DNA from: Zelonia costaricensis
Lineage: Eukaryota > Euglenozoa > Kinetoplastea > Trypanosomatida > Trypanosomatidae
Assembly: GCA_030849075.1 (NCBI GenBank)
Contig: JASAOO010003560.1
Location: 1-64,000, forward strand
Direction: 5' to 3'
Length of the DNA: 64,000 bases
Numbering within the stretch: position 1 is the stretch's first letter; each line of letters begins with the position of its first letter. The notes under the pieces are model-generated. The model saw nothing but the letters and a program-made list of their open reading frames with translations, did no database searches and had not been told where the DNA came from. Of this stretch, positions 44,401 to 53,919 are shown one piece after another. A program made the position numbers and the translations under genes.

Positions 44401-46047
44401 GCGTCCCAGGAGCGGGCGTCAGCGGTGGAGTGGGCACGCAAGGAGGCGCAGCTGACAGCGCAGTGCGCCACCGCCGTCGCGGAGCAGCAGCAGCGCGCCT
44501 CGGAGCAGGTCCAGCGTGCGGAAGAGACGTGGAGGCGGGAGAGCGCGGCGGCGCATGAGGGGCACCAGAAGCAGGTTCGCGAACTAGCCGCGCAGGTGGC
44601 GAGCTGCGCGGCCGAGGCGCGGGGTGCGGCAGCCGCAGAGCAGCTGGCCAGACGGCAAGCACGGCAGCGGCTCGAGGCGACCGTCACCGACAGCGCCGAG
44701 CAGGCGTGTCTGTTGGCGACGCGGGGCAACACACAGGTGTGCGCCGCGCTCAGGCAGGCGACAGAGGTCGAGCTGCGCCACTTGCCGGTCAACGCGACTG
44801 CAGCGGACATTCTCGGTCACGTGCTCGCGGCAGTGACTGCGGGTGGGCGGCTGAGCTGGAACTTCAGCGGGACACCGGCGCAGGTGCACGTGGCCGGCCG
44901 CGGCGCCCCTGTCGCCTCAGGTGTGCGGACCTCTCGCTTCGCTGCGACACTGCACTTTGCCGGGATGGTGCTCGGCCTCGGTGCGGCCGCCTACGCCCTC
45001 TGGTGGCGGCGGCAGGACCGCATCGCGTACGAGCGCATTATCCACCGATTGAGCTCCCTCCTGACCGCGAGCGGCAGAGCGGGGCTGGCCAAGGGGGACC
45101 GCAGTGCCCGGCACGCCGACAGCGTTAGGTCCGACGAGGCGGCAGCAGCCACGTTGGCGCTGGCCGAGAAGTACCTGTCCAGAGCCGCAGAGGCGTTGCT
45201 GGCGTGGCACTCCACGTGCGGTGCGGTGCTCCTAGAGCAGGCGGGGAGCGGCTTGGGGCGCCAACCTCGCACCACGGCGGCGGCGGCCGACGCGTTCACG
45301 TCCATCTCGGAGAGCGTGCTGGGTGACCCGCGCGCCCTCACCATCTCTCACGGCGGCCTCGGCACGAGTCTCGTGTCCGCCTCCACCCTGCGTGCCGCGG
45401 ATGCCGACGCCGCGCAGGTGTCGCAGCTGCTCGCCGCCTTCGTGCGAGGGTACTACGGCGTGCTGGAGATGTACTACGTCGACCTTCTGAACGCCGTGGC
45501 AAACCGCGAGCTGGCGGAGAGCCAGCTGCAGGAGGTGGAGGCCGTGGCGGCGCGGCAGGCCGCGGTGCTCCACAGGCAGTCCGCCGTCGTGGCGCAGCTG
45601 AAGCAGGACAGGAGCACAAGCGAGGCAGCCCCGCTGCGAGAGCGGCTGGCCAAGGCAGACCGTCGCACAGCCGCGCAGGCGGAGACGATTGCGCTGCTGG
45701 AGGAGCAGCTCAGAATCAGCCGCAGCGAGCTCGACAAGGCCCGGGGCGTGGTGCAGACACCGGCACCGACACCACGGAGTGCCGTACCCGCCCCCGCCAC
45801 GGGGGCAGACAGCTCCACCTCGCGGCAAGTGCGCTCCCTCCAGGAGCTGGCTGAGAACGGCGGTGAGGGCGACTCCACCAACACGTCGGATTTCTCGAAT
45901 GCGGAGCGCGGGGCCGCCGTGCACCGTGACCCCAACAACTCCGGCGCGCTGCCGTCTGCGATGAAGCGGTCCACCATGGTGCGCAACCCAGACGTGACAC
46001 GGCGCTACCACAAACTGCAGTGGAACGACGACGTGGGCAATACGTAG
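41497..46047 (+). CDS. large two-membrane-segment coiled-coil protein with phased cysteines
   Basis: 1516 residues from the ATG at 41497. I do not recognise a family. The first 205 residues are Ser/Arg/Pro-rich and disordered. A hydrophobic segment lies at about 212-233 and a second at about 1150-1170, followed by Arg residues. The roughly 915 residues between them contain several N-glycosylation-type sequons and, from about 610 to 1090, a long coiled coil rich in Ala, Glu, Gln and Cys. Cysteines recur at coiled-coil spacing: C626/C633, then C674, C681, C688, C702 and C709, all multiples of seven apart. This suggests a disulphide-linked coil in an oxidising (lumenal or extracellular) compartment. 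After the second segment come an Ala-rich helical region and another coiled coil (about 1328-1420), presumably cytosolic. The topology is inferred, not proven. Confidence 0.75.
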   Translation: MRSGSMHRTSSVRSSSSHRSTIETRGVPEFDREYARQLSVAKRGRGSSVKPSPRAGLVHESPVDAQLQGPAAVAASRIKDYVATHVTPPRIPHLSTPNRGGTGGGSSSSGSGNGTTSRGAAAARADNPVSPPPTMPPPAPIQRSAGGGGDGAASPPQLLSTLRGSSAANVVAAAMPATAVASSTPAPPRSPSIAAVANADVRSDGVALSIFKTVAAVVTVLCVLLCLTAFVCAADADYNPSYFTLGGAAKSQGRAGGGVAARRGWPDRLVPEPHRQIALHVRRAIWSMAPYTGIPSAARGAGSLLSAARTYVLAPMRRVLPRLDRTVHPALRYFSSNATGGAGGWGLSAVPTVAASVARSLVQLVVEPLLIMGRTARAFARWVAASTAVLAKPLKPLHAGPSKNASAAVGRAPPPPHNRTAARTGGTAASALLTFWRPLHSLWSAIAAAASLSDAPSLTHRRNVSANASAVPHTPALPPRTPQAAAPPPAEVRRVEVKTSHTRRLEGDMWTALLAAHRHELEALATDDVWELLRSSSGDDEADGAARPVAVTLRGGSLVVDVTVASLAADTRGTTKTTESLASTRHAALDARLQQWRFPRLQAFYARATTAAQEVSELRTAATAKCEARVEACRRESGAAQRRLERQLQGCASNASSSQREAASEHVEAELRKCDTALQECKADAAQCSTELATQTSRAAACAQQSDGCNAALAKTRQSAAEADATSAANARATEAEHQQRCAASLAGAASECEGRMQDARMVAESDCASRQAALERAVLEKADARCSERLSASLAASNVSAASGIAKLQAALTSARADRDERAAACAAAADEATTAFSAERDELRRACAAEHSNIRRQCEAAAREAAEKQCAATLTSLEKNLQAASTAAAQEAEQQWQVRLAREVTALNTSVTGATAQLRQALEDSVKAADACAAAQGQLQGECAAQLAEEEKRASATLAAAREEARASQERASAVEWARKEAQLTAQCATAVAEQQQRASEQVQRAEETWRRESAAAHEGHQKQVRELAAQVASCAAEARGAAAAEQLARRQARQRLEATVTDSAEQACLLATRGNTQVCAALRQATEVELRHLPVNATAADILGHVLAAVTAGGRLSWNFSGTPAQVHVAGRGAPVASGVRTSRFAATLHFAGMVLGLGAAAYALWWRRQDRIAYERIIHRLSSLLTASGRAGLAKGDRSARHADSVRSDEAAAATLALAEKYLSRAAEALLAWHSTCGAVLLEQAGSGLGRQPRTTAAAADAFTSISESVLGDPRALTISHGGLGTSLVSASTLRAADADAAQVSQLLAAFVRGYYGVLEMYYVDLLNAVANRELAESQLQEVEAVAARQAAVLHRQSAVVAQLKQDRSTSEAAPLRERLAKADRRTAAQAETIALLEEQLRISRSELDKARGVVQTPAPTPRSAVPAPATGADSSTSRQVRSLQELAENGGEGDSTNTSDFSNAERGAAVHRDPNNSGALPSAMKRSTMVRNPDVTRRYHKLQWNDDVGNT

Positions 46048-46921
46048 TACACGAACGTGCGTGCGTGTGCTGGGCACGCGGGGGCGGGGGGTGCGACACG
46101 ACACAGCTGCGCGCGTGTGCCCCGGCTTGCGCTCCGGTGCACGCGCGGTGACTCCTAACGGTGTTTTGTAGCTGCACCGTCCTCCGTCGTGTGCTGCTTC
46201 CGACCCAAGCCCCCCAGAAGCGTGCACGCCGTTCCTCAGCTTTATTGCGTGTGTCCGCGCACCCTCTTTCTGTGGCTTCTGTCAGCTATGATCGCCTTCA
46301 CCAGCGGCGAACGCCTCGTGGCCGGCAAAGATGGCGCGGCTGCAGGTCACCGCCTAGGAAAGGGGGAGGGCGGGGGGAGTGCGCAGCTACAGTGCGAGGA
46401 CGTTGCCGGTAATTCCAGGCATCTGACGCGTTCCAAAAAGAACAACGAAGAAGGAAGGAGGCAGGGAGTCGTCTCGTGCGGCCTTACTGCGCCGCTGCGC
46501 TCACCTCGGTGAGCCGCTGTGCTTCCAGCCCCGACCACGCTGGCGCGTCGAAGAGGCGGCCATCGCGTGCGTGCACGCCTACAGGTCAGCCGTCCTCTGA
46601 CACGGCGACGCTTGGCTGCTCCTCGGCAGCTCTGTTAATAGAGCTCCAAAGACTCGGGCACCCCAAGCCCACCTTGGGCTCGCAACAGTGCATTCTGAGA
46701 ACGTCAACGCATTCCACTTCCCCTCCATCTTCCTTTGCTTCTCCTGTCCCGCACCTGCGCCGCTTTAAGGCAGACGGCGAGCGCACTCACGCATCGCCTC
46801 TGGGCTCTGCGCATCAGCGCGCGTAGGCGGTTTACTGCGTCTCCTGAACCAGCAGCGGCACAGTGCCGACTCGCTGAAGGGACCTTCGCGAGCCTTCTCT
46901 ACCGCCTCCCCATATTTGTTA
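46048..46921. other. intergenic spacer with two small hairpins
   Basis: No gene supported. Two short inverted repeats sit close together: AGCTCT...AGAGCT at 46628-46645 and CCCAAG...CTTGGG at 46662-46678. A functional RNA cannot be claimed from these. T/C-rich DNA follows before the next start. Confidence 0.4.
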
Positions 46922-47851
46922 ATGAGCCTGAGCCGCTCCGCAACTTGCGTGATGCCGAAGGCCGTGACTACCGCTCGTCGCGCCGCGGCGAAGCGGCGTA
47001 CTGCCGCCCCGTCAATGAAGTCCGCGACACATCAGTTTCTTCGGGCCGTCGCCACTCCTGCCACCACGGTCGACACGGAGGTGGCCGCTCACGGTGCTGC
47101 GGCGGAGGTGGCAGTGGAGGAGGACCACCCGCTTGGCGCGTACGTGCACGACGAGACCCGCGTGCTGCTCTGCGGCACCTTCCCACCGGTGCGCAAGAGC
47201 ATCAACTTCTTCTACCCCAACGCCAACAATGACATGTGGAGGATCCTCGGCGATGTGTTCTACAACAACTCGAGGGCCTTCTACAAACTCGTCGATGCGC
47301 CCACGCAGCCGCCGCCTCGCCGCTCCACCGGCGCCGTCCTCGACGAGGTACATATTCGCAACTTCACGGCGTCGGCCCCGATCGGCTTCTGCGACTGCTG
47401 TCGTCGTGTGCGTCGACAACTGGGCAACTCGTCTGACGACAACATCGTGGTTCTCGACCGTGCAGACGTGGTGAGCGACGCCTTCGCGCGCGCGCCGCGG
47501 TGCGCCGCGGTCATCACGACCGGTACCCTCGCCCTCACGATGCTCATCGACAACTTGGCAACACACGGGTCTTTCTGTGACGAGAAAAAGGCGCCGCTGG
47601 CGGCCTTCCGCCTCGACCGGCGAGGTTAACGCAAATACAACCTGCCCCCCTTCGGCGGGCGGTTCATGTGGATACCGGAGGCGCGCTGCCCGTTTCCACA
47701 TGCCCTGTGGATCTACCGTGCCCCGTCGACATCGCGTGCCCTTCCGCTCCCATTGGCGGCGAAAACCAACCACTACCGCCGCGCTTTTGCCAACCACATC
47801 GACGCGCTTGCGCCTCACCTCTCCCCACAGCCGGCTCCGCAGCCGCCGTGA
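46922..47851 (+). pseudogene. uracil/hypoxanthine-DNA glycosylase-like gene interrupted by in-frame TAA
   Basis: The frame runs from ATG 46922 (or ATG 46952) and stops at TAA 47627-47629, codon 236. The same frame then stays open to TGA 47849-47851 and still encodes family sequence. Before the stop: LLCGTFPP (82-89), a YPNANNDMWRILG block typical of the UDG-superfamily HDG/Mug-like branch, and a D-rich middle. After the stop: FGGRFMWIPE, IYRAPSTSRA and a YRRAF helix, matching the C-terminal motif of the same enzymes, where the PSTS loop contacts DNA. Such enzymes remove deaminated bases (uracil or hypoxanthine) from DNA. Because no frame change is needed, one nonsense codon is the only lesion. 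Either the gene is recently inactivated, the base is a sequencing error, or the stop is read through. The basic N-terminus could be a mitochondrial or nuclear targeting signal. Confidence 0.7.
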
Positions 47852-48480
47852 GCCATGCCGCTTAAGCCACGCGCTCGTCCTCGATCTCCTCTTCGCAAGC
47901 GTCCCTGTCGAACCGCCAGTGACGCCGCCGAAATCGCCGCTTTTTTTCTGTGCTTGCGAGCGGCGCCTTTTGGACTGCCACTCTGACACGTCGCTGCAGA
48001 CCTGCTGCGCCGTGGCGGTCCCCCTACCGGTAACCTGGAGGCGGGGGTTAACTCCGCCCACGGCATGCGAAGCAGCGAGATCCGCCAGTGGAAGCGCACG
48101 GGGCGCGCTGACTCGCGTGTGCAGCGTCGGGCACGGCTGCGGACGGAGAGGCCGGCCACAACTGCTCTGCCGCCTTTCGCCCCGCGCCTGCCTGCCGGTT
48201 GAGCGTGCGTGCCACCTCCGGCGTGCTCTCCCACTCCCCTCTCCCTGTCCTGCCGCCCCTCCGCGACTCTTCACTCCCTCCCTCGCTCCACCAGACTCTC
48301 TGCAAGGTGCCACACCACACGCTCTCACACCGTCCCACTCCCGCTTCCGTCCGCGCAGCCAGCCTCCACTATACCCAGGCCTCCGCCGCGATCACACGCA
48401 CACAGACGCACATCCGCACGCACATCCACATATACATACACACACACATTATTCGCAGCGCCGCGTCGCCGATCTTTGCA
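47852..48480. other. intergenic spacer / GP63 5' UTR
   Basis: No gene supported. A pyrimidine-rich stretch (48225-48290) and an imperfect CA-rich stretch (about 48400-48450) precede the GP63 ATG. Confidence 0.55.
48229..48294 (+). promoter_or_regulatory. candidate spliced-leader acceptor for GP63
   Basis: A C/T-rich tract ends in CACCAG with AG at 48293-48294, giving a leader of about 186 bases before the ATG at 48481. Confidence 0.4.
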
Positions 48481-50196
48481 ATGGGCCGCTTTTTTCGTCG
48501 CGCTGTGCTGTGGGCGACGGTGGCGGTGGCGGTGGTGTGCATCGCTGCGCGCGCCGTCGCAGCTGGTGCGGTGCCGGAGATTGGGGACCTGGAGGACCGT
48601 CCCTGCGGCCTTGCCGCGCTCCACGAAAGCGGCCACACCAACCGCATGTTTGGCCTGAGCCGCGTGGTAGCGCCGAAGGGGGCGCGTGCTGTGGCGCCTG
48701 TTGCTACTGCGTGGCAGCCCATCCGCATTCTTGTCTTCACCGACGACCTCTCCAACAGCAGCAACTACTGCACCAAGGTTGGCCAGGTCACTCCGAACTT
48801 TTTCGGAGGAAACGCGATGTGCACAGCCAGTGACGTCCTGACGAGTGCGAAGAGGCAGACACTCGTGGACTTTCTGATCCCCTCTGCAATCCAGCTGCAT
48901 GTGGACCGTCTGATGGTGCAGCCGGAGAATGGCAACCTCGTCGTGGGCTCTGAAATCGAAGAGGACCCGGTCTGCAGCCAGTTCAGCATCCCAGCGTCGC
49001 ATATGACGACGGGCGTGGCGAACGCCGACTTTGTCCTGTACCTGTCCGCCGCCCCCACGACTGGCAGCACGAAAGCGTGGGCGACGGTGTGTCAGACCTT
49101 CAGCAACGGACGCCCGTCCGTGGGCGTGGCGAACGTGTCGCCAAGCTACATCAAGGCGGACCCACACACGGTGCGTGTTATTGCGCATGAGCTGCTTCAC
49201 GCGCTTGGCTTTTTGGCTGAAGTGTTTGCGGCGACGGGTATGAGCACCAACATGACTGTTCGCGGGAAGCCAAATGTGTCGGTGATCACGAGCGCGAACG
49301 TGGTAGTGCAGGCGCAGACGCAGTTCTCATGCCCTTCGCTGTCGTTCATGGAACTGGAGGACATGGGCGGCCCGGGCATCGCGGGGTCGCACTGGAAGCA
49401 GCGCAGCGCGAAGGACGAGCTGATGGCCGGCATCACCGGGGCGGGCTTCTACACTGCGCTGACAATTGCCGCGATGGAGGACATGGGGTTCTACCAAGGC
49501 AACTACACGCCGGCGGAGTTGATGATGTACGGCCTGGCTTCAGGGTGCACTCTGGCGACATCCGCGTGTGTTGTGAATGGAGTTGCACAGTTCCCCGAGA
49601 TGTTCTGCACCGCAAGCAGCAACAATCTGGTCTGCACGTCTGATCACCGCGCTGTTGGTACGTGTTCGATCGGGTACTACAACTCTCCTCTGCCGTCCAT
49701 CTTCCAGTACTTCTCGGACGCCAACGTTGGCGGCACGGACAATTCGATGGACTACTGCCCGTACGTGCAGCCGTACACGAAGATCAACTGCGCGGCGAAT
49801 GGCGGTGTCCTCAAGGGCAGCGTCTTCGGCGTGATGTCGCGGTGCCTCGACGTGACGAGCAGTACGCCGGTGAGCGGCAGCTTGCCGAATCAGTACGCCT
49901 TGTGCGCGGGTGTGCAGTGTGACCCCTCGACTGCGACGTACGAAGTTCTCGTGGCGGGTGCGGTCAAGTACATGAGTTGTCCGGCCGGCACCAACGTGAG
50001 TCTCTCCTGGTTGAGCCCGATGTTTACGTCTGGCGAGATCATGTGCCCTCTGTACGAGTCTGTGTGCGGCGACGATGTCGACATAAATGCGTATATGCAC
50101 TACGCTACGTTGTTGAGTGATAATGCGCGTGATGTGCGGCGGTGCGCGGCTGCTGCGCTGGTGCTGCTCGCGTCCCTGATGGTGGCCGTTGTGTGA
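48481..50196 (+). CDS. GP63: leishmanolysin / GP63 surface metalloprotease (M8)
   Basis: 571 residues, slightly shorter than the usual 600 or so. It is a zinc metalloprotease of the kinetoplastid surface. A basic start and hydrophobic core (about 8-23) form the signal peptide. A short pro-region has one Cys (C42) that could act as a cysteine switch. The zinc site is HELLH (236-240) with the third ligand H304 and the Met-turn M315, eleven residues later as in the family. The C-terminal half keeps many paired cysteines. The last 17 residues are hydrophobic after a basic stretch, consistent with a GPI-anchor signal. All catalytic elements appear present. Codon choice is visibly less GC-biased than in neighbouring genes, particularly towards the 3' end. 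It is a single copy in this window, not part of a GP63 tandem array, so it may be a divergent paralogue. Confidence 0.95.
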   Translation: MGRFFRRAVLWATVAVAVVCIAARAVAAGAVPEIGDLEDRPCGLAALHESGHTNRMFGLSRVVAPKGARAVAPVATAWQPIRILVFTDDLSNSSNYCTKVGQVTPNFFGGNAMCTASDVLTSAKRQTLVDFLIPSAIQLHVDRLMVQPENGNLVVGSEIEEDPVCSQFSIPASHMTTGVANADFVLYLSAAPTTGSTKAWATVCQTFSNGRPSVGVANVSPSYIKADPHTVRVIAHELLHALGFLAEVFAATGMSTNMTVRGKPNVSVITSANVVVQAQTQFSCPSLSFMELEDMGGPGIAGSHWKQRSAKDELMAGITGAGFYTALTIAAMEDMGFYQGNYTPAELMMYGLASGCTLATSACVVNGVAQFPEMFCTASSNNLVCTSDHRAVGTCSIGYYNSPLPSIFQYFSDANVGGTDNSMDYCPYVQPYTKINCAANGGVLKGSVFGVMSRCLDVTSSTPVSGSLPNQYALCAGVQCDPSTATYEVLVAGAVKYMSCPAGTNVSLSWLSPMFTSGEIMCPLYESVCGDDVDINAYMHYATLLSDNARDVRRCAAAALVLLASLMVAVV

Positions 50197-53100
50197 GAAC
50201 TTGTCCTTTAGTGAGTGTCGCCGGCAATGAGTTTGTGGTACGTGCCTTCAGCGTGCATCGAGCGCAGACTACCCCGCACAGCTCTCTTTTTTCCTTTGCC
50301 CCCCCTTTCCAGACACAATCGTATACTCCCGCGGCGCACTCCGTTGCCGCACTGTGACTGGCGCGTCCACGTATGAAATACATGGCACACGGGTTCTCCT
50401 GGAGGAGGTTCGCATGGTTTGCAGGTGAGGCCTTCGTGTAGGGCCACCGTCACATGTGCGCATCGCGCGGGCCTCCCTGTTCACTTTCTCTTGTCGTCTT
50501 TGAACTTGATTGCCTTTGTTTTGCACTAGGTTCACCCTGCGTTTGGTAAGCGGGTGGAGGGGGCCCGCTGCGTGTTGAGTTCACCCGAGCGCGCCTCTGC
50601 GGCCGGCACCTGCTCACTTGACGTGGGTGCCGCCACTCGTGCGAGCGGCCGCGTTTTGTTTTGATTGTGATTGGGAGGTGCTTTGACCTTCACGATGGCT
50701 GATTATGTATATCTCGCGAGATGCCTGAGACGTTCTATTTCAGGCTCTTCCACGACGCTCAGCGCGCAGGAGGTCGGCGAAAGCGCGTTTGTAGGAGTGT
50801 CCAGCCGCTAGTCGTGCCGTGGAACAGCATCGGAAGTGCGTTCAAGTGAACCGTGATGCCCTCCACGTGTCTTTCCCTCACCTCCGCCTTTAGGGGCTGC
50901 GGCACTTGACGTTTCTGTGCTAGTTCTCTTCTTGAGTGCGATCAAGAGTGATTAGCGTCGATGAGGCGGACGAGGTTTTCGTCTGTGCTTGAGCGACTAA
51001 CGTGGGTTTGTTTGTGCACCCGGCAGTTTGCGCTGGCACTCCTAAACTCGAAACCTTCCCGGCGAGTGCGTACACAGATTTGTGCGGAGACTTGTGCTCC
51101 CTTTTCGCAACTATTCCGCTTTGGCCTTGTGGCACTGATGCACCTCTCTCTAGATGTCTGGAGTGGACCAATTTCACCATGCCTAGTGTGCACAGCTCTA
51201 ACGGGCCGAGTCTTCTCCTTGAGACACCGCGACCACACACATACACGTGATCTATCAGTCAGGTAGTCTGCATTCATTTTTTTCTCTTCCACCACTGAAC
51301 CCATCTATTTGCTTTTCTTTTTTTTGCTTCCTGTGGAACTTGTGACTTTCTGTCTTCTCCTTCCCCCACTTGCCTTTGCTCTGCGACTACGGCTGGTCCC
51401 TTTAACGGCGTCGCATCGTCTAGTGGAGGTGCGGTCTCTCGAGGCCGCCGATGCATGTGCGACCGTCACGACACGTTTCACCAGAGTGGCCGCGCTGCGC
51501 GGTTCGCGAGTGGGTGCTTTGCGGCTGTGGAGGTGGCCTAGTCGATGGCTGAAGGAGGAAAGGCGGAAGCGCGAGTGCTGTTTTTAGAAGGGCCGTGAGT
51601 TGTGTCATTTTTTTTTCTGTTAGTTGAAGCCGGAGAAAAGCTGTTGAAATCTAACCATTTTACAGGGCCACTCAGTTGCTATATCGTGAATGGTGCGTGT
51701 TTTGATGTGTCCCACGACGCCAGTGTGCTGAGTGCGAGGCGGATGCCCCCCCTCCCCCTCCCCCCACTCTGTGCACGGAGCCTGTGTGACAGTGCCGCAG
51801 CTCCTACAGGCTTCCCGCAGCTGCCGGCGTTTTCGCTGCCGCTTGTGGGGCTGTGCCGACGTGTTTGAGGGGAGAGCTCTAATCCAGCTCGCGCTGTAAC
51901 TCTGTTTTGTTTCTCCTCCGAAGCGTGTGCGCGGGGCGGCGGCGGTACGCGGGTGCATCGGGGGGGGGGAGGTGGAGTCCCCCGCTCGACTGGGCGCGTG
52001 TCTGGCTCGGTGCCCGCTCCGCCACGGCGGCCTCGCGCGGCCTCACTCTATTCCCGGCTGCTTCCTCACCCCCTTTTCTCTCGTGTATGGGGCCGGCTGT
52101 GGCACCGCGTGCCGGCGAGAGGAGGGCCCGCTCGCTTGCAGCTTTGTTTCTGCCTTCCCCCCCTTGTGCGGTGGCGTGGCGCGTATAACGTGTTTTTCCC
52201 CACGTGCTTCTCTCCTTCAGTCGCCCCCTCCTCTCCGTGCTTCCCGACCTTCCTCCCCCTCACTCCCTCATCTCCTTTGCGACTGTCCTCGTCGACGCCT
52301 TGTTCCAGCACATCTTTCCCCATTCCCAGCTTGCGGAGTGGGAGTATGCGCCATCTGCGGCTGTATATCTTTCTGCTAAGTGCTTTCCGCGTGACTAGTC
52401 TAGGGGTTGGCAAACTCCCCGTGCTTTATACCGTGACCCGGCGCCACTGTGTGAAGTGGCGGGGCTGCAACGGACGAGAGAGACTGCGCTTTTCTAATTG
52501 CGCGCACGACGGAGGGGACTTTGCTGGCCCACTCCCTACTTCCTTTAGCCGTGGCTTCTCTCCGCTTTCCACCAGCACGCCGGCCTCTTGTAGACCTCCT
52601 CCAGCCGGTGTGCGTGACCTGCGGTGTAGTGCGCTCGTGCGGTGCGTCGGCCTCGCATGGGCGCGCGAGCAGTCCCCGCCTTTTTTTAGTGTTTTAGTCG
52701 GGAAGGCGCAGTGAGGAGAAAAACAGCGGCGTCGAGGCGCGGGGGCCCGGCTCCGCCTCTCCACCCGCCTCACCTTCGGGCGCCGCCAAAGCCGCGCGCC
52801 GCGTCGCTCGCCCACTCGCTCCAAAGAGAAAAAGGAAATACACAAACACACACTCACACACACACACATACAAGCAAGCGTGAGCTGTAGCGGGCGTGCG
52901 AGGGTGCCAGTCACGCGCTCCTTACCCCATACCGCGCACTATGGATGCCGAGGTGGGCGTGCCTGTCTGTGGTGAGCGTTTTCCCGCTGCCCACTCACGA
53001 CTTGGAGCAGATCATACATGCGTGCAGAACCCGCCTCAGCATTCCGGTTCCTAGGGTGCTGCAAGTCGCCTTTTTTTTTCTCCCTCGTGCATTCGCATGC

Positions 53101-53919
53101 GTCACTCTACCGCCCCTCTCCTTCCCGCCTTTCTGTGCTTTTCTGGTGCCGCTTGCTTACCCGTGCTCCTGCTGCTGCTTCTGCTGCGGCGCACTCACTC
53201 TCAATCCTTCTCGCCTCACCCCGCCTCACAAACCAACAGAGAGAAAAACACACAGAGAAGAGAGATAGCACTGTGGTTGCAGCTCACCGTACTGCACATC
53301 TTGAGCATTTTTTTTCTGCTGTGCGTGTTTGGTGGTCTTGAGTTGCGCTGACGTGCTGCCCCTGAGTCGGGCTCGTTCTCACGCGCAGGTGCAACGCAGC
53401 GGCCAATCCCGCTCTTCGATTCCCGCTTTCCCTTTTGTCTTTTCTCTTTTTTTTTCTTGGTTTTGGCCCGCCGAAGCGCACACGGCCGCGCACCAGCCGC
53501 CCGGGCGACATCGCTTTTGCGCCCCCATCGGCTGCTGTGCCTGCATCGCACCCGCCCCTTCCCACGTTGGAGGCAGCGCAGCACCTTCGCGCTGCTGCAG
53601 CGAGGCACCCCTCCAACAAAAGAAAGCAAGGGAGGCCCTCGCTCGTGCCACAGTGCGGTGCCTGCTCCTCCGCGACGCTACGCAAAGGGAAACGCAGAGG
53701 TCACAGGGCGCCTGGTGTTTGCGTTTTTTTTGTGTGTGTTGGCGCAAGCTCCGATCCCCCCCCTTTCTCCCTCCACACACCGACGCGCAGCTTGGTCCAC
53801 GACACCTCTACAAGGCAGAGGTGCCGTCTCCGAAACGCGGAGTCGGCGCCGTCACAGCTACGACTGACCTTCCCTTCCTGTTCCTCTCCTGACCCCCTCC
53901 CCCCTTCCCTGACGGCGCG
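50197..53919. other. 3.7-kb non-coding interval downstream of GP63
   Basis: No gene supported. Stretch 50200-51700 is less GC-rich than elsewhere, with T runs (about 51278, 51320, 51609). A perfect 12-base palindrome ATCTCGCGAGAT lies at 50711-50722. From 51740 the sequence becomes pyrimidine-rich with C and G runs (51748-51768, 51960-51970), a CA tract (about 52843-52870) and T runs (53073, 53308, 53449). Probably GP63 3' UTR plus the IFT140 leader. Confidence 0.55.
53755..53790 (+). promoter_or_regulatory. candidate spliced-leader acceptor for IFT140
   Basis: A C/T tract (about 53756-53774) is followed by GACGCGCAG with AG at 53789-53790, about 130 bases before the ATG at 53920. AG at 53819-53820 is an alternative. 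Confidence 0.4.

Noticed and set aside
46628..46678. two adjacent hairpins as a structured RNA
   Set aside because: Arms are only six base pairs each and no conserved RNA motif is visible; chance is a sufficient explanation.
47666..47851. separate small gene starting at ATG 47666
   Set aside because: It is in the same frame as the upstream glycosylase and encodes that family's C-terminal motif, so it is the distal part of the interrupted gene.
51400..51480. possible tRNA-like stretch in the GP63 downstream gap
   Set aside because: I could not fold a cloverleaf with a proper acceptor stem or T-loop; the GGTTCG word nearby is out of position.
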